This document shows, piece by piece, positions 50,348 to 59,435 of a stretch of 64,000 nucleotides of DNA. The translations under genes and the position numbers were made by a program. The notes under the pieces were generated by a model. That model was not told where the DNA came from. It saw only the letters and a program-made list of their open reading frames with translations, and did no database searches. The DNA comes from Vibrio sp. MEBiC08052. GTDB lineage: Bacteria; Pseudomonadota; Gammaproteobacteria; Enterobacterales; Vibrionaceae. The stretch lies in contig NZ_KQ947475.1 of NCBI RefSeq assembly GCF_001506075.1, forward strand, positions 1,502,767 to 1,566,766, written 5' to 3'. Positions within the stretch are counted from its first letter, which is position 1. Each line of letters opens with the position of its first letter.

Positions 50348-50494
50348 TCAACGTGTTGTTTGCTGAAACTTTGTGGCAGCATCACGACAGTTTTTCTCAA
50401 CATTACGCAGGTGTTTGGTCGTTTTCAGGAAATTTTCTCCAATCGTTTTCAGACCAGCGATAATTTGTTTTTGCGCTTGTGTTTCAGTATTCAT
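50348..50494 (-). CDS. Small hypothetical protein (48 aa)
   Basis: A minus-strand frame from the ATG at 50494, with GAGGGG eight bases upstream, encodes MNTETQAQKQIIAGLKTIGE and continues to KFQQTTR. It is a single amphipathic helix-prone peptide with one cysteine. A perfect terminator lies 60 bases downstream and another terminator (50525-50555) just upstream, so it is an isolated transcription unit. No family recognised. Confidence 0.6.
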   Translation of the reverse strand: MNTETQAQKQIIAGLKTIGENFLKTTKHLRNVEKNCRDAATKFQQTTR

Positions 50495-50512
50495 CTTCAA
50501 ATCCCCTCAATA

Positions 50513-50555
50513 TAAAAACAAAAAGGCTAACGAGAGCATTGCTCATACGTTAGCC
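50513..50555 (-). terminator. Terminator without an assigned gene
   Basis: Eight-base stem (50525-50532 with 50548-50555), internal GAGC/GCTC pairing and TTTTTGTTTTT on the minus strand. No gene on the minus strand lies between it and the rplY terminator. Confidence 0.75.
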
Positions 50556-50846
50556 GAACTTACCGTTGTTAGAGACCTGAAGCGGAATGAATCGGAACTA
50601 TTCTCTGTCTTAGCGATTCATCGCTTAGTGATTATTATTTTTGTGTCTGTTTTGCCTGTGATTGCGATGTTATGTTTGATTGTTAGCTGCGAGTATAAGA
50701 GAAGCGTGGTGAATCTCCGAGTTATTTCGAACAAAAAGTGTTCGGAGTGGGAAGTGAGTTACAAATTTATGTACATTTTTTTAACGTTTCATAACAGGTT
50801 GCTTACCTATTATTATATGGGGCGGGTGGGGATGAATAAAATAGCA

Positions 50847-50877
50847 AAACCCCGATGTTTGGTAGCCATCGGGGTTT
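50847..50877 (-). terminator. Terminator of rplY
   Basis: Perfect 11-base stem (50847-50857 with 50867-50877) and 9-base loop; TTTT then GCTATTTT on the minus strand, 85 bases past rplY. Confidence 0.85.
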
Positions 50878-50961
50878 CTGAATTGTAGATATTACGGTTG
50901 GTAAGGCCGACTATCTGTTATGCAAAAGGTGCTGGATTACTCCGGCTAATTCTTAAGAGAA

Positions 50962-51240
50962 TCAGATACGGATGAAGTCCATGTGCGTTACTTTTGGCTT
51001 GAACACGTGACGTTGAACATCTTGTGGTTTAACCTTTACTTCTGCGCCGTCAATCACAAGAGTGATTGCTTCGTAGAATTCAGGCTTGTCCATTTGGTTG
51101 ATGATATCATCATGGTTCAGTGCGATAGATACAGGAGCTGCATCACCACCGTAAACGATAGCTGGGAATTGACCAGTATGACGTAGGCGGCGGCTCGCAC
51201 CTTTACCTAGTTCAGTACGTACGACTGCTTCAAATTTCAT
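50962..51240 (-). CDS. rplY: 50S ribosomal protein L25
   Basis: 92 aa from the ATG at 51240 (GAGAG eight bases upstream); a frame five codons longer exists. It is the short, single-domain L25 that binds 5S rRNA ([21 protein letters not shown] start). rplY-radD-rsuA-bcr is the same order as in enterobacteria. Confidence 0.95.
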   Translation of the reverse strand: MKFEAVVRTELGKGASRRLRHTGQFPAIVYGGDAAPVSIALNHDDIINQMDKPEFYEAITLVIDGAEVKVKPQDVQRHVFKPKVTHMDFIRI

Positions 51241-51382
51241 ATTATTTACTCTCAAAATTAGTAAATGGTTTGGTTAAGTCTGGCAATGCGACCTTGCCAG
51301 ACGTAGTTCGTTTCACACAGATAATGAAACGAGCGCGGATACTACCATTCTCTGCTTTTATGGGCAATAAGTATCTTGTGGC

Positions 51383-53128
51383 CTAAGGTTTTTGGCTCAG
51401 TTCATCGGCAAAAATCTTGTCTCTCAGCTTCCAGAAACGGCCCGATTTTCGGGCAATCACAAATTGTGGCAACCGGAAACGATGTTGATGGGCAACCACG
51501 CGACTCGGTGATGATTCGTAGAATGGCCGGTGTTTATCAGCCAGATGCGGTCTGACGAAGCGTTGCTGAAACAGCCGCTTCTGCTTTTGAGTGGTTAAAG
51601 GCCAAAATTCATGAACCTGAGCCTGATTTTCGCCGTGGTAAGTGATTTTAAGCTGGTTCTTACCTTGATTGTCTTTATGTAGGCTGAGCTCCATGTTCAG
51701 GCATTCGAAGACTAATGCATCTTTCAGGTTGAGTGCTTCTTTCAGTTTCTTATCCGGATCGACCAGTATGGTCTGGCACTCATGGCAGATGCGGGCTGCA
51801 ATATCATTGTCGGCTCCGCATTCATGACAATATTTCGCCCGGAAACGATAACCACAATGATGACGCTCTTGCGTGTCTTCATCCGTAAAGTAACCCTGAC
51901 AACGTCGCCCGTAATGTTCGATCAGAAATCCGCCGCCATCCAACTTACCCCAAAAGTTATTGTTAAAACCACATGCAGGGCAGGGAACGGTAACAATCTC
52001 ACTTTGACTGTCGGGTTTGGGCTCTCCGACCTCAGGTTGTTCGAGATCGTATTGGTTTCCGGCATAGTCGAGGATCAGGCAATCCTGCTTACCGGGGGAA
52101 AGGCGCAACCCCCGGCCGATAATTTGCTGATACAGACTGACCGATTCGGTCGGACGCAGAATGGCGATCAGATCCACATGCGGTGCATCAAATCCCGTAG
52201 TTAGGACGGATACGTTGACCATATATTTCAACTGGCGCTGTTTAAATTGCCGGATGAGCTGATCTCGCTCTTGGGACGGTGTTTCCCCGGTGATAATCGC
52301 TGTCTCTGATTCGGGCAGCAGTGCATAGATTTCTCGGGCATGATGAACGGTTGCAGCAAAGATCATTACGCCCTGTCGGTGTTCAGCTTGCTGAATGACC
52401 TGCGCAATGATCTGTGGGGTAGCACGTTTGGCCTGGGAAATTACCTTGTCCAGCTCCGAGGTTTTATAAACGCCGGTTGCCATCGGTTTGACCTGAGAAA
52501 AGTCATAACTGAGCACCGGGGCATCAATTAACTTTGCAGGTGTTAAAAAACTTTCATCTAACAGATAATGAATCGGTAGTTCGAAAATACAATCCCGGAA
52601 GAACCGGGGATCTTCACTGCGCACCTGACCGCGGGTATGGTATTGGTAGATCCAGCCCATGCCGAGTCGATATGGAGTCGCGGTTAAGCCAAGAATTTTA
52701 ATGCCGGGATTATTGGCTTGCAGATGTGTGATGACTTTCTGATAACTGCTGTCTTGATTATCCGGTACACGATGGCATTCATCGATGACGAGTAACGAAA
52801 ACTGATGACTAAATGCCGATAAGTGACGAGAAACGGATTGTACCGAGGCAAACACGACTTGTTGATCGGTCTCTTTTCTGCCAAGCCCGGCAGAAAAAAT
52901 GGCACCGTTCAGGCCGTACCCTTCATATTTTTCATGATTTTGCTCGACCAGCTCTTTGACATGAGCCAGCACAAGAACCCGTCCTTTTGCCAGTCTGGCC
53001 AGTTCTGCAATGACGAGGCTTTTTCCCGCACCGGTCGGTAAGACAATGACTGCCGGCGTGTGGTGATGACGAAAATAATGGATGACCGCTTTCACAGCAT
53101 CACTTTGATAAGGACGAAGTGTATACAT
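51383..53128 (-). CDS. radD: RadD/YejH, superfamily II helicase-like ATPase
   Basis: 581 aa. Walker A LPTGAGKSLV near residue 35, DECH box (LLVIDECHR), helicase C-terminal domain with TGFDAPHVD and QIIGRGLRL, and a zinc-binding region with repeated CxxC pairs (CPACGF, CHECGADN, CHECQT). RadD stimulates RecA-dependent strand exchange and repair in E. coli. It is upstream of rplY and divergent from rsuA. Confidence 0.93.
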   Translation of the reverse strand: MYTLRPYQSDAVKAVIHYFRHHHTPAVIVLPTGAGKSLVIAELARLAKGRVLVLAHVKELVEQNHEKYEGYGLNGAIFSAGLGRKETDQQVVFASVQSVSRHLSAFSHQFSLLVIDECHRVPDNQDSSYQKVITHLQANNPGIKILGLTATPYRLGMGWIYQYHTRGQVRSEDPRFFRDCIFELPIHYLLDESFLTPAKLIDAPVLSYDFSQVKPMATGVYKTSELDKVISQAKRATPQIIAQVIQQAEHRQGVMIFAATVHHAREIYALLPESETAIITGETPSQERDQLIRQFKQRQLKYMVNVSVLTTGFDAPHVDLIAILRPTESVSLYQQIIGRGLRLSPGKQDCLILDYAGNQYDLEQPEVGEPKPDSQSEIVTVPCPACGFNNNFWGKLDGGGFLIEHYGRRCQGYFTDEDTQERHHCGYRFRAKYCHECGADNDIAARICHECQTILVDPDKKLKEALNLKDALVFECLNMELSLHKDNQGKNQLKITYHGENQAQVHEFWPLTTQKQKRLFQQRFVRPHLADKHRPFYESSPSRVVAHQHRFRLPQFVIARKSGRFWKLRDKIFADELSQKP

Positions 53129-53217
53129 AGATTCAATTATTTAAGAAAAATGTGAAACTGTTCAACTAATGGCTGATAGGTGGCTATAATAGCGCACTTC
53201 AATATCATGAGGTACGC

Positions 53218-53931
53218 ATGCGTCTGGATAAATTTTTATGTGATGCTTTAGGCATCACACGTAAAGAAGCGACGAGAGTCATCAAACAGGGTGAAGTCTG
53301 TGTCAATGAACAGGTTCAAAAAAGTGGCGCGCTGAAACTGACAGCAGCAGATGAGGTCACTTGGCAGGAGCAACCGGTACGGTTGCATGGGCCGAAGTAT
53401 ATCATGCTGTATAAACCTGAAGGTTATGTGTGTTCTCACGAAGATGGTTTTAATGAAACTGCTTTTATGTTGCTTGATGAACCCCATCTGAAACATTTGC
53501 ATTTTGCGGGCCGGTTGGATGTTGATACCACCGGACTTGTATTGATTACCGATGATGGCCAGTGGTCTCATCGCGTTACCTCTCCTAAGCATCAATGTGG
53601 CAAGGTCTATCGTGTGTGGCTGGCCGATCCGATATCGGAAGATGCTATTGCCCAATTTCAACAGGGCATTCAATTACGCAATGAGCGGGAACTGACTTTA
53701 CCGGCACAACTTGAAATTCTCGGTGAGAAGGAAGCACGCCTGAAAATTTATGAAGGCAAATATCATCAGGTGAAACGCATGTTTGCTGCAATTGGCAACA
53801 AAGTCGTTGGGTTACACCGAGAGCAAATTGGACAAATCAGTCTCGATGATACACTGAAACCGGGCGAGTCTCGTTATCTGACCGAGGCAGAAGTACAGTC
53901 TGTCTGGGAAACTCAGTCAGCAGATGATTAG
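53218..53931 (+). CDS. rsuA: 16S rRNA pseudouridine-516 synthase RsuA
   Basis: 237 aa. N-terminal S4 RNA-binding domain (MRLDKFLCDALGITRKEA) and the catalytic motif GRLDVDTTGLVLITDDG with the nucleophilic Asp. Divergent from radD. Length and S4 domain match RsuA/RluB/RluF, and the neighbourhood (radD, bcr) favours RsuA. Confidence 0.93.
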   Translation: MRLDKFLCDALGITRKEATRVIKQGEVCVNEQVQKSGALKLTAADEVTWQEQPVRLHGPKYIMLYKPEGYVCSHEDGFNETAFMLLDEPHLKHLHFAGRLDVDTTGLVLITDDGQWSHRVTSPKHQCGKVYRVWLADPISEDAIAQFQQGIQLRNERELTLPAQLEILGEKEARLKIYEGKYHQVKRMFAAIGNKVVGLHREQIGQISLDDTLKPGESRYLTEAEVQSVWETQSADD

Positions 53932-53999
53932 CCTCTAATACATGCTGATGAATATGATGTGTTCATCTGAACGATGGTGATAACTTAAATAGGAGATTT

Positions 54000-55217
54000 A
54001 TGAGTACCGGACACGTATTACAACATGACAGTTCTCCTCGGATGGACTTATTACTTTTTATTATATTAGGTGCGATTGGTGCGATTACCCCACTAGCGAT
54101 TGATATGTATCTTCCAGCGATGCCTGTGATTGCCCGTGATTTAGGGGTGAGTGCCGGGTCTGTGCAGATGACCTTAACGGCCTACATTGCCGGATTTACC
54201 GTGGGGCAGCTTATTCAAGGTCCGTTTTCGGATAGCTATGGTCGTCGTCCGGTTATGTTACTTGGTATTGTATTATTCGGTCTGTGCTCGGTGGTCTGCG
54301 CCAGTGTCAACGATATTGAAGCGCTGACTTATATCCGTGCTGCTCAGGGATTCGCCGGGGCTGCTGCCGCGGTGGTGATTCAAGCGGTGGTGCGTGACAT
54401 GTTTAATCAGGAAAATTTTGCCAAGGCGATGTCCTTTATTACGCTAGTTATCACGCTGGCACCGTTAGTTGCCCCGATGCTGGGCGGACATCTGGCCGTT
54501 TTATTTGGCTGGCGCTCGATTTTCTGGGTACTGACCGGTTTTGCGGTGCTCGTTATTTTGATGGTGTTATGGAAGATTCCCGAAACCTTAAAAGAGGAAA
54601 ATCGTCAGCCATTGAATTTGAAGCGGACGCTGAAAAACTATTGGCAGTTATGCCAGTCATCTTGGTCTCTTGGGTTGATGCTTTGTGGCGGATTCTCTTT
54701 TGCCGGGATGTTCTCTTTCTTGACGGCAGGCTCATTTGTTTACATTGATATTTATGACGTGAGCCCAGATAAATTCGGTTATCTGTTTGGTCTCAATATC
54801 CTGGGAATTATGTTGATGACCAGCATCAATAGCCGCTTTGTCAAAAAGGTTGGCTCAATCATGATGCTCCGTCTTGGGCTATCAATTCAGTTTCTGGCCG
54901 GGCTCGGATTACTGATCGGTTGGTTTTTTGATTGGGGATTATGGGGAACCGTACCGTTTGTCGTACTATTTATCGGAATGATTTCAACTATCGGAAGTAA
55001 TGCCATGGGGCTACTCATGAGTGGTTATCCGCATATGGCTGGTACCGTCTCTTCATTGGCTGGTACTTTTCGTTTTGGTGTCGGCTCGGTTGTCGGGGTC
55101 ATTGTTGCGGCAATGCCAGGAGATGCAGTCTGGCCGATGGTGTTCAGTATGGCGGTCTGTTCAGTCTTATCTGGGTTGAGTTACTGGGTGTCGGAAAAAG
55201 GCTTAAGGAGCGCATGA
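54000..55217 (+). CDS. bcr: Bcr/CflA-family multidrug MFS exporter
   Basis: 405 aa with twelve membrane helices. The MFS signature between helices 2 and 3 (GPFSDSYGRRPVMLLG) and a helix-5 LAPLVAPMLGG match the drug:proton antiporter (DHA1) group of Bcr. Likely substrates are bicyclomycin and sulfonamide-type drugs by analogy. The gene overlaps the next by four bases. Confidence 0.92.
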   Translation: MSTGHVLQHDSSPRMDLLLFIILGAIGAITPLAIDMYLPAMPVIARDLGVSAGSVQMTLTAYIAGFTVGQLIQGPFSDSYGRRPVMLLGIVLFGLCSVVCASVNDIEALTYIRAAQGFAGAAAAVVIQAVVRDMFNQENFAKAMSFITLVITLAPLVAPMLGGHLAVLFGWRSIFWVLTGFAVLVILMVLWKIPETLKEENRQPLNLKRTLKNYWQLCQSSWSLGLMLCGGFSFAGMFSFLTAGSFVYIDIYDVSPDKFGYLFGLNILGIMLMTSINSRFVKKVGSIMMLRLGLSIQFLAGLGLLIGWFFDWGLWGTVPFVVLFIGMISTIGSNAMGLLMSGYPHMAGTVSSLAGTFRFGVGSVVGVIVAAMPGDAVWPMVFSMAVCSVLSGLSYWVSEKGLRSA

Positions 55218-55879
55218 TGACATATCATGATGAAATTCAGCAGGTAGTAAATACTGCACTGACGGAATTAACGCAAGCCCATCAACGCGGTCAACTGGTG
55301 AATGCGCCGGTGGCCAATAATCATTTTCTGATTCGCTGGGTGACCAATGCTTTAAAACAGCAACGTTTTCACCGTTGTGTCGTTAATGACCTGACGGGGT
55401 GGCAGAAAGCCGGACGCTCTCAGGGCAATCATGCCGGTTTGGAACGGGTATTTCAGCGGATATCCGCGTATTACCGTCTTTTCTTCGCTCCTAATGCGTC
55501 AGCCGAGCAGCCAATTACCGATCAACAGATTGAGCAGTTTCTGGATACCATGACCGAAGCAGGGTGGGAGATCTCCACTTCAGAGCCGTTGGTCGGTTGC
55601 GGTAAAGTGCAGTTATTTACGCAAAGTCCCAATTCGTTAGCGCTGTGTGCGCAACAGTGTGAAGCTTGTTTTGATGGCGCGCTCCTGACTCAACCGATGA
55701 GTTTCTTTGTGCGAGGTAACCATTCAAAGTTCGTAGATCAGGCATGGCAAGCAGGCCTTATGGTTCATAAACGAACCGATTATAAATCCAACGTAAAATA
55801 CCACGGCGAGTATTTGATCTATCCCGGCAATCGCGGAGAACAGCTGGCCGAAATCCCCCTTGGATTTCAGGTGGATTAA
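55214..55879 (+). CDS. DUF2913 protein
   Basis: 221 aa; starts in the ATGA overlap with bcr, so it is in the same transcript. The N-terminal segment (NNHFLIRWVTNALKQQRFHR) and C-terminal VKYHGEYLIYPGN pattern match DUF2913, a Vibrio/enterobacterial family of unknown function. Several cysteines (CAQQCEAC, near residue 145) could bind a metal. Confidence 0.8.
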   Translation: MMTYHDEIQQVVNTALTELTQAHQRGQLVNAPVANNHFLIRWVTNALKQQRFHRCVVNDLTGWQKAGRSQGNHAGLERVFQRISAYYRLFFAPNASAEQPITDQQIEQFLDTMTEAGWEISTSEPLVGCGKVQLFTQSPNSLALCAQQCEACFDGALLTQPMSFFVRGNHSKFVDQAWQAGLMVHKRTDYKSNVKYHGEYLIYPGNRGEQLAEIPLGFQVD

Positions 55880-55956
55880 GTTCATGTGAGCGGGAGAAGT
55901 GGCATTTTGTATGTCGGTATATTCGTCAAGGAATGGGTTCAATTGCGGAATCGATA

Positions 55957-56823
55957 ATGAACAATATCAATTGGGATGATCTGAAGTATTTTCTGGCACT
56001 TTATGAAACCGGCAAGGTCAGTACCGCAGCACATCGGCTGAACGTCAACTACGCGACGGTATCAAGACGTATCGACCGGCTGGAAGATGCTTTAAAGTTG
56101 AAACTGTTCAATCGCACCGGTGATGGGTTCTTATCCACCATTGAAGGGAAGCTATTATATGAGCGTACCATCAGCCTGAAAGATAATATTAATAATCTCT
56201 CTGAATCACTTTCGCCTGATACGCGATTTAACCAAAATATTAAGATCTCAATGGTGCCATTTTTGGCTGAACAGTTTGTCATCGAAAAATTGAAACATCT
56301 GCACACTCGTTTTCCTGAACTGCGCTTTGAAATTGATACGTCCAATCGAAATGTGAATATTGCCAAACAGGAAGCGGATATTGCATTAAGAATGGAGCTT
56401 CCCGAAACAGGAGAATCAATCTGCAAAAAATTGGGTGAAGTCGAGTTTGTATTGTCCGGAACCGATGATTGGATAGAACGACTGCGCAATCATGAACCTG
56501 TCAATATCGTCACCTACACGGCTGAGTTGAGCCATCTGCCAGAATGCCAGTATCTGATTGACCGATTCGGCACGAAGTCGATCAAGATCCAAACTGATAC
56601 GGTTGCCGCACAAAGAAAAGCAGCCGAACATGGTTATGGCATTGCTTTACTACCGAAGATAGCGCTGCGGTCGAGCTCCTTATCTACAGTCAAACCAGAG
56701 ATAGCGATTACGCGGGAAGTCTGGCTGTTAACCACTAAAAAAACCATGTCATCAACCGCAAAAAAACTCGTCATGGAAGAACTGGTTAAAATTTTCCACA
56801 ATGAGTTACAAGGCGAGTCCTGA
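55957..56823 (+). CDS. LysR-family transcriptional regulator
   Basis: 288 aa from the ATG at 55957 (GGA eight bases upstream); a frame 8 codons longer has a ribosome site too close to its start. N-terminal helix-turn-helix (WDDLKYFLALYETGKVSTAAHRLNVNYATVSRRI) and an effector-binding domain that is shorter than usual. It precedes the isochorismatase-like gene by 117 bases on the same strand and may regulate it (inference). Confidence 0.87.
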   Translation: MNNINWDDLKYFLALYETGKVSTAAHRLNVNYATVSRRIDRLEDALKLKLFNRTGDGFLSTIEGKLLYERTISLKDNINNLSESLSPDTRFNQNIKISMVPFLAEQFVIEKLKHLHTRFPELRFEIDTSNRNVNIAKQEADIALRMELPETGESICKKLGEVEFVLSGTDDWIERLRNHEPVNIVTYTAELSHLPECQYLIDRFGTKSIKIQTDTVAAQRKAAEHGYGIALLPKIALRSSSLSTVKPEIAITREVWLLTTKKTMSSTAKKLVMEELVKIFHNELQGES

Positions 56824-56940
56824 AATCGAAATCTTATTTGAAGTCCACATTCATTTTTGCACATCACACCTGCATCAATAGCAATTAACCCACATTGCCG
56901 AGTCGGTATAATAGCCATTGTTTTAACAGGAGAAACAAAT

Positions 56941-57540
56941 ATGGCTAAACTCAATACACTGCGCAATATTGCCGGACTTCCGGAGCATCAAATTGATTGG
57001 AGCAATGCTATTGTTCTTTTCGTCGATTATCAAAATGAGTATGTTGATGGGATTTTGTCTTTAGGTGAAGCTGGTGTGACGGCTTTGGGAAAGGCCCAGA
57101 CATTGCTTGAGACAGCCCGGACTCAGTCTGCACCGGTTTTCCATATCTTACATAAAGCGAGTGCTGCTTCCCCGGTATTTAACTGTGAGTCTCGTTTGTC
57201 TGATGCGATTGATGCTGTCCAACCAACAGACAATGAAACCGTCATCCATAAAACCCTGCCGAATTCATTCTTTAAGACAGAACTTGAGGCATTATTGGCA
57301 CAAACTGGCCGTCAACAATTGATCATCGCCGGTTTTATGAGTCATATGTGTGTCACGGCGACAACCATTAAAGCCGTAGAATTAGGTTACGATGTAATTG
57401 TTTGTGAAGACGCCTGCGCCTCACGCCCCCTGCCAGATCAGCATGGTAATCCAATCAATGAGCATCTGGTTCACTCGGTAGCAATGGCCGCGTTGCGCGA
57501 CCGTTATGCTTCAATTCAGTCTCTGACCAATTTGATCTAA
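56941..57540 (+). CDS. Isochorismatase-like cysteine hydrolase
   Basis: 199 aa with AGGAG nine bases before the ATG. The catalytic triad of the family is complete: Asp29 (FVDYQNEY), Lys104 (HKTLPNSF) and Cys137 (SHMCVTAT). Such enzymes hydrolyse amides or vinyl ethers (nicotinamidase, isochorismatase, N-carbamoyl substrates); the substrate cannot be read. A short terminator follows. This is the last conventional gene before the accessory block. Confidence 0.9.
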   Translation: MAKLNTLRNIAGLPEHQIDWSNAIVLFVDYQNEYVDGILSLGEAGVTALGKAQTLLETARTQSAPVFHILHKASAASPVFNCESRLSDAIDAVQPTDNETVIHKTLPNSFFKTELEALLAQTGRQQLIIAGFMSHMCVTATTIKAVELGYDVIVCEDACASRPLPDQHGNPINEHLVHSVAMAALRDRYASIQSLTNLI

Positions 57541-57570
57541 ATCGGTTCAGAATGAGTCTGAATTCAAAAG

Positions 57571-57599
57571 ACCTGCACTTTTAATCGGGCAGGTTTTTG
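57571..57599 (+). terminator. Terminator of the isochorismatase-like gene
   Basis: Six-base stem (57571-57576 with 57589-57594) followed by TTTTT. Confidence 0.75.
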
Positions 57600-57650
57600 T
57601 TATTGGCTCTGTAAAAAACGCTATCACTGGCGGGTTTTGTTGTAGAGACG

Positions 57651-58001
57651 TTAATCTATAATTGGATAAAATGGGATTTGATATTTTACAAGCTTAGAGA
57701 GACGATCTAGTTCAGAGATATTCACATGTTGCTGATTTAATATTTCTAGGTCTCTTTTATCGATGGTATCTTTACCCTTCAAGTTGAGATATCGGTTCAG
57801 TTCCTTTTTATCACCGATTGCTGCTAATTTAACTAAAGTCTCTACATATTGACGCTCTTCTTTTCGGTAACACAAATTCATTGCGTTCTTATATAATTCA
57901 CCAATAACGATCCGCTGAACTTGCTTTGTTTGGCTAAGAAGCCACTTATCTGTAATTTGGATCTTGCGTGATTTATATGTATTGCAAACTTCTATTCTCA
58001 T
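57651..58001 (-). CDS. Hypothetical protein in AT-rich block
   Basis: 116 aa from the ATG at 58001 (a TTG two codons earlier is less likely). Lys/Arg-rich, helical, with two cysteines; no family recognised. Base composition is clearly more AT-rich than the flanking genes, a sign of transfer. It starts 18 bases after the end of the gene at 58020-58250, so the two may be one operon. The ribosome site is weak. Confidence 0.55.
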   Translation of the reverse strand: MRIEVCNTYKSRKIQITDKWLLSQTKQVQRIVIGELYKNAMNLCYRKEERQYVETLVKLAAIGDKKELNRYLNLKGKDTIDKRDLEILNQQHVNISELDRLSKLVKYQIPFYPIID

Positions 58002-58019
58002 ATTCAAGCTTTCATACTG

Positions 58020-58250
58020 CTACTGTAATTGAGATTCAAGACTTTCTTTGGTTTGAATAATATTAGCGCAGGCGGCACCAGAAAAAGCAATTAGTAACAA
58101 TATCTTAAATGGCATTGTAAATACTGGTGTTACAGAAACAACACTAGCTAAATATTTAGACATATTAATCGTGCTATTCATTTCTTTTATAGCATTAATA
58201 GTTCTTGTTGAAGGACGGTAATCACGGATAGTACAAAAATCATATTTCAT
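58020..58250 (-). CDS. Small membrane protein, hypothetical
   Basis: 76 aa from the ATG at 58250. One or two hydrophobic segments (about 34-62, VVSVTPVFTMPFKILLLIAF) suggest a membrane protein. There is no clear ribosome site, so the start and the gene itself are uncertain. It is AT-rich like the gene downstream, with which it may be co-transcribed. Confidence 0.4.
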   Translation of the reverse strand: MKYDFCTIRDYRPSTRTINAIKEMNSTINMSKYLASVVSVTPVFTMPFKILLLIAFSGAACANIIQTKESLESQLQ

Positions 58251-58385
58251 TTGATAAGTCTATTCAGCCAGCAATGACTTATGCTACCACGCACTAATCA
58301 ATAGAATCTAATCATCGTTTTTCCTTATTTTTGCAATCGCTATACAATGAGACCTTCCCCTAGAAAAATGTCTATATTGATAGCA

Positions 58386-58408
58386 AAAACCCCCAATACG
58401 GGGGCTTT
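58386..58408 (-). terminator. Terminator after a truncated gene
   Basis: CCCCC (58390-58394) pairs with GGGGG (58400-58404), flanked by A- and T-rich tails giving a TTTTT run on the minus strand. Confidence 0.75.
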
Positions 58409-58409
58409 G

Positions 58410-58535
58410 TCATTCTGGTATGTCATTTTTTCTTTTGCGACGGACTTTTGAGCCGTGCAACATCCTCATTCCGAGGAGAGCTACCGCCTTTAAATCTTGC
58501 TCAGTTTGTTCATGTATAGGCTGGTCAACAGCTTG
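58410..58535 (-). pseudogene. 3' remnant of an unknown gene
   Basis: A minus-strand frame open for 41 codons (QAVDQPIHEQTEQDLKAVAL then LGMRMLHG, KVRRKRKND) ends in a TGA immediately before a good terminator. No start lies upstream; the frame is closed by a TAG at 58536-58538. It looks like the C-terminal end of a gene whose front has been lost. Family not recognised. Confidence 0.3.
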
Positions 58536-58756
58536 CTATACAAAAATCTGCTACGCAGAGGTCAGAAAAATAAAAGACCTGAATGCTCTCAGGCCTTCTT
58601 CTATTAGGTCACTCTTGGGGACCAATTGATTATGAGTTAGCCACTAACGCAGGAAGTCTAGGAAAACCGAGGTAAATTAAGCGTAACTAAAAATACCTTA
58701 AAGTGTTTACTAAACAGTAGTTTATCGTAATTTTAGTGAAAGTGTCAAAACTAGTG

Positions 58757-58793
58757 ACTGTACCTCTAGTGTACCTTTTTTCGGTACAGTACC
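58757..58793. promoter_or_regulatory. GTACC repeat cluster (possible operator)
   Basis: GTACC occurs at 58760, 58771 and 58789, and inverted (GGTAC) at 58783. ACTGTACC (58757-58764) and GGTACAGT (58783-58790) form a perfect 8-base inverted repeat. The arrangement resembles a repressor operator; no regulator is adjacent. Confidence 0.35.
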
Positions 58794-59121
58794 CACACTC
58801 TGTGATTTCAGAACTCTCCGATCGATCGCTTTCACCATTCCTGTACACTAAGACATCTGTCTCCACAACAAAACCGGCTAGTTAGCACATAATAGACACG
58901 TTTCTTTTGTCATTTCTTGACCGCCTTAACCCAATAGCAGATTATGAGCTTAGTAGATTAGTGGTGATTAGATAGATATGTTCTATAGTTGCAGAGTGTT
59001 TAAGAAAATTAACCATATCAAATCAGTGTGTTGATGTGATGGTGTCTGTGTTTTCTTAAAATATTATATAGACAATGTCTACTTAAAAAGACTGTTATAA
59101 CAGCAAGCAAGGAATGTACTG

Positions 59122-59433
59122 ATGTTTGGAAGAAAGTTATTTGAAAATGATGATTGGCTACTTACCTCGAGTATATTCGGTGGATTCAAGGTAACGCTGA
59201 AGACTAGGAAATACTCTATAAAGGTTAGTCGCCAAGAGGGTCATCACTTTCTTCGTACGCTTGAGTGCATGGCGGATCTCGGAATAAAAATTGAGCCTGG
59301 CAATGAAACCTTTGAAGAAGCAGCAGAAGAATTTTGTTCAGCAATTTTGGGCAGAGGTGGTGCAAGGTGGCAGGCTTATTTTTCTATCCCTCCTCACGAA
59401 TGGGCTCAAGGATATGCTGAAGAAAATAAATAA
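59122..59433 (+). CDS. Cassette gene 1, hypothetical protein
   Basis: 103 aa. It starts 28 bases after a GTTATAAC (59094-59101) and its stop is 2 bases before an attC site (59436-59545), the usual compact layout of an integron cassette gene. Soluble, mixed alpha/beta, with a C-terminal RWQAYFSIPPHEWAQGYAEE. No family recognised. Ribosome site GGAATG-like and weak. Confidence 0.65.
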   Translation: MFGRKLFENDDWLLTSSIFGGFKVTLKTRKYSIKVSRQEGHHFLRTLECMADLGIKIEPGNETFEEAAEEFCSAILGRGGARWQAYFSIPPHEWAQGYAEENK

Positions 59434-59435
59434 AT

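Larger units (their letters stand above)
50495..50961. other. Intergenic region between rplY and the small gene, with two terminators
   Basis: 467 bases with two minus-strand terminators (50525-50555 and 50847-50877) and no supported gene. A 171-codon plus-strand frame (50373-50888) crosses both and the 48-aa gene and has no ribosome site, so it is not accepted. The space between the two terminators could hold a small RNA. Confidence 0.5.
58251..59121. other. Intergenic stretch of the accessory block
   Basis: 871 bases with no intact gene. It holds a terminator (58386-58408, minus), a 41-codon gene remnant (58410-58535, minus), a GTACC repeat cluster (58757-58793) and, at 59094, the probable left border of the cassette region. 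The section 58800-59090 is AT-rich and shows nothing I can name. Confidence 0.5.

Noticed and set aside
50373..50888. 171-codon plus-strand open frame
   Set aside because: It runs through two minus-strand terminators and the 48-aa gene, has no ribosome site and no recognisable sequence; likely a chance frame.
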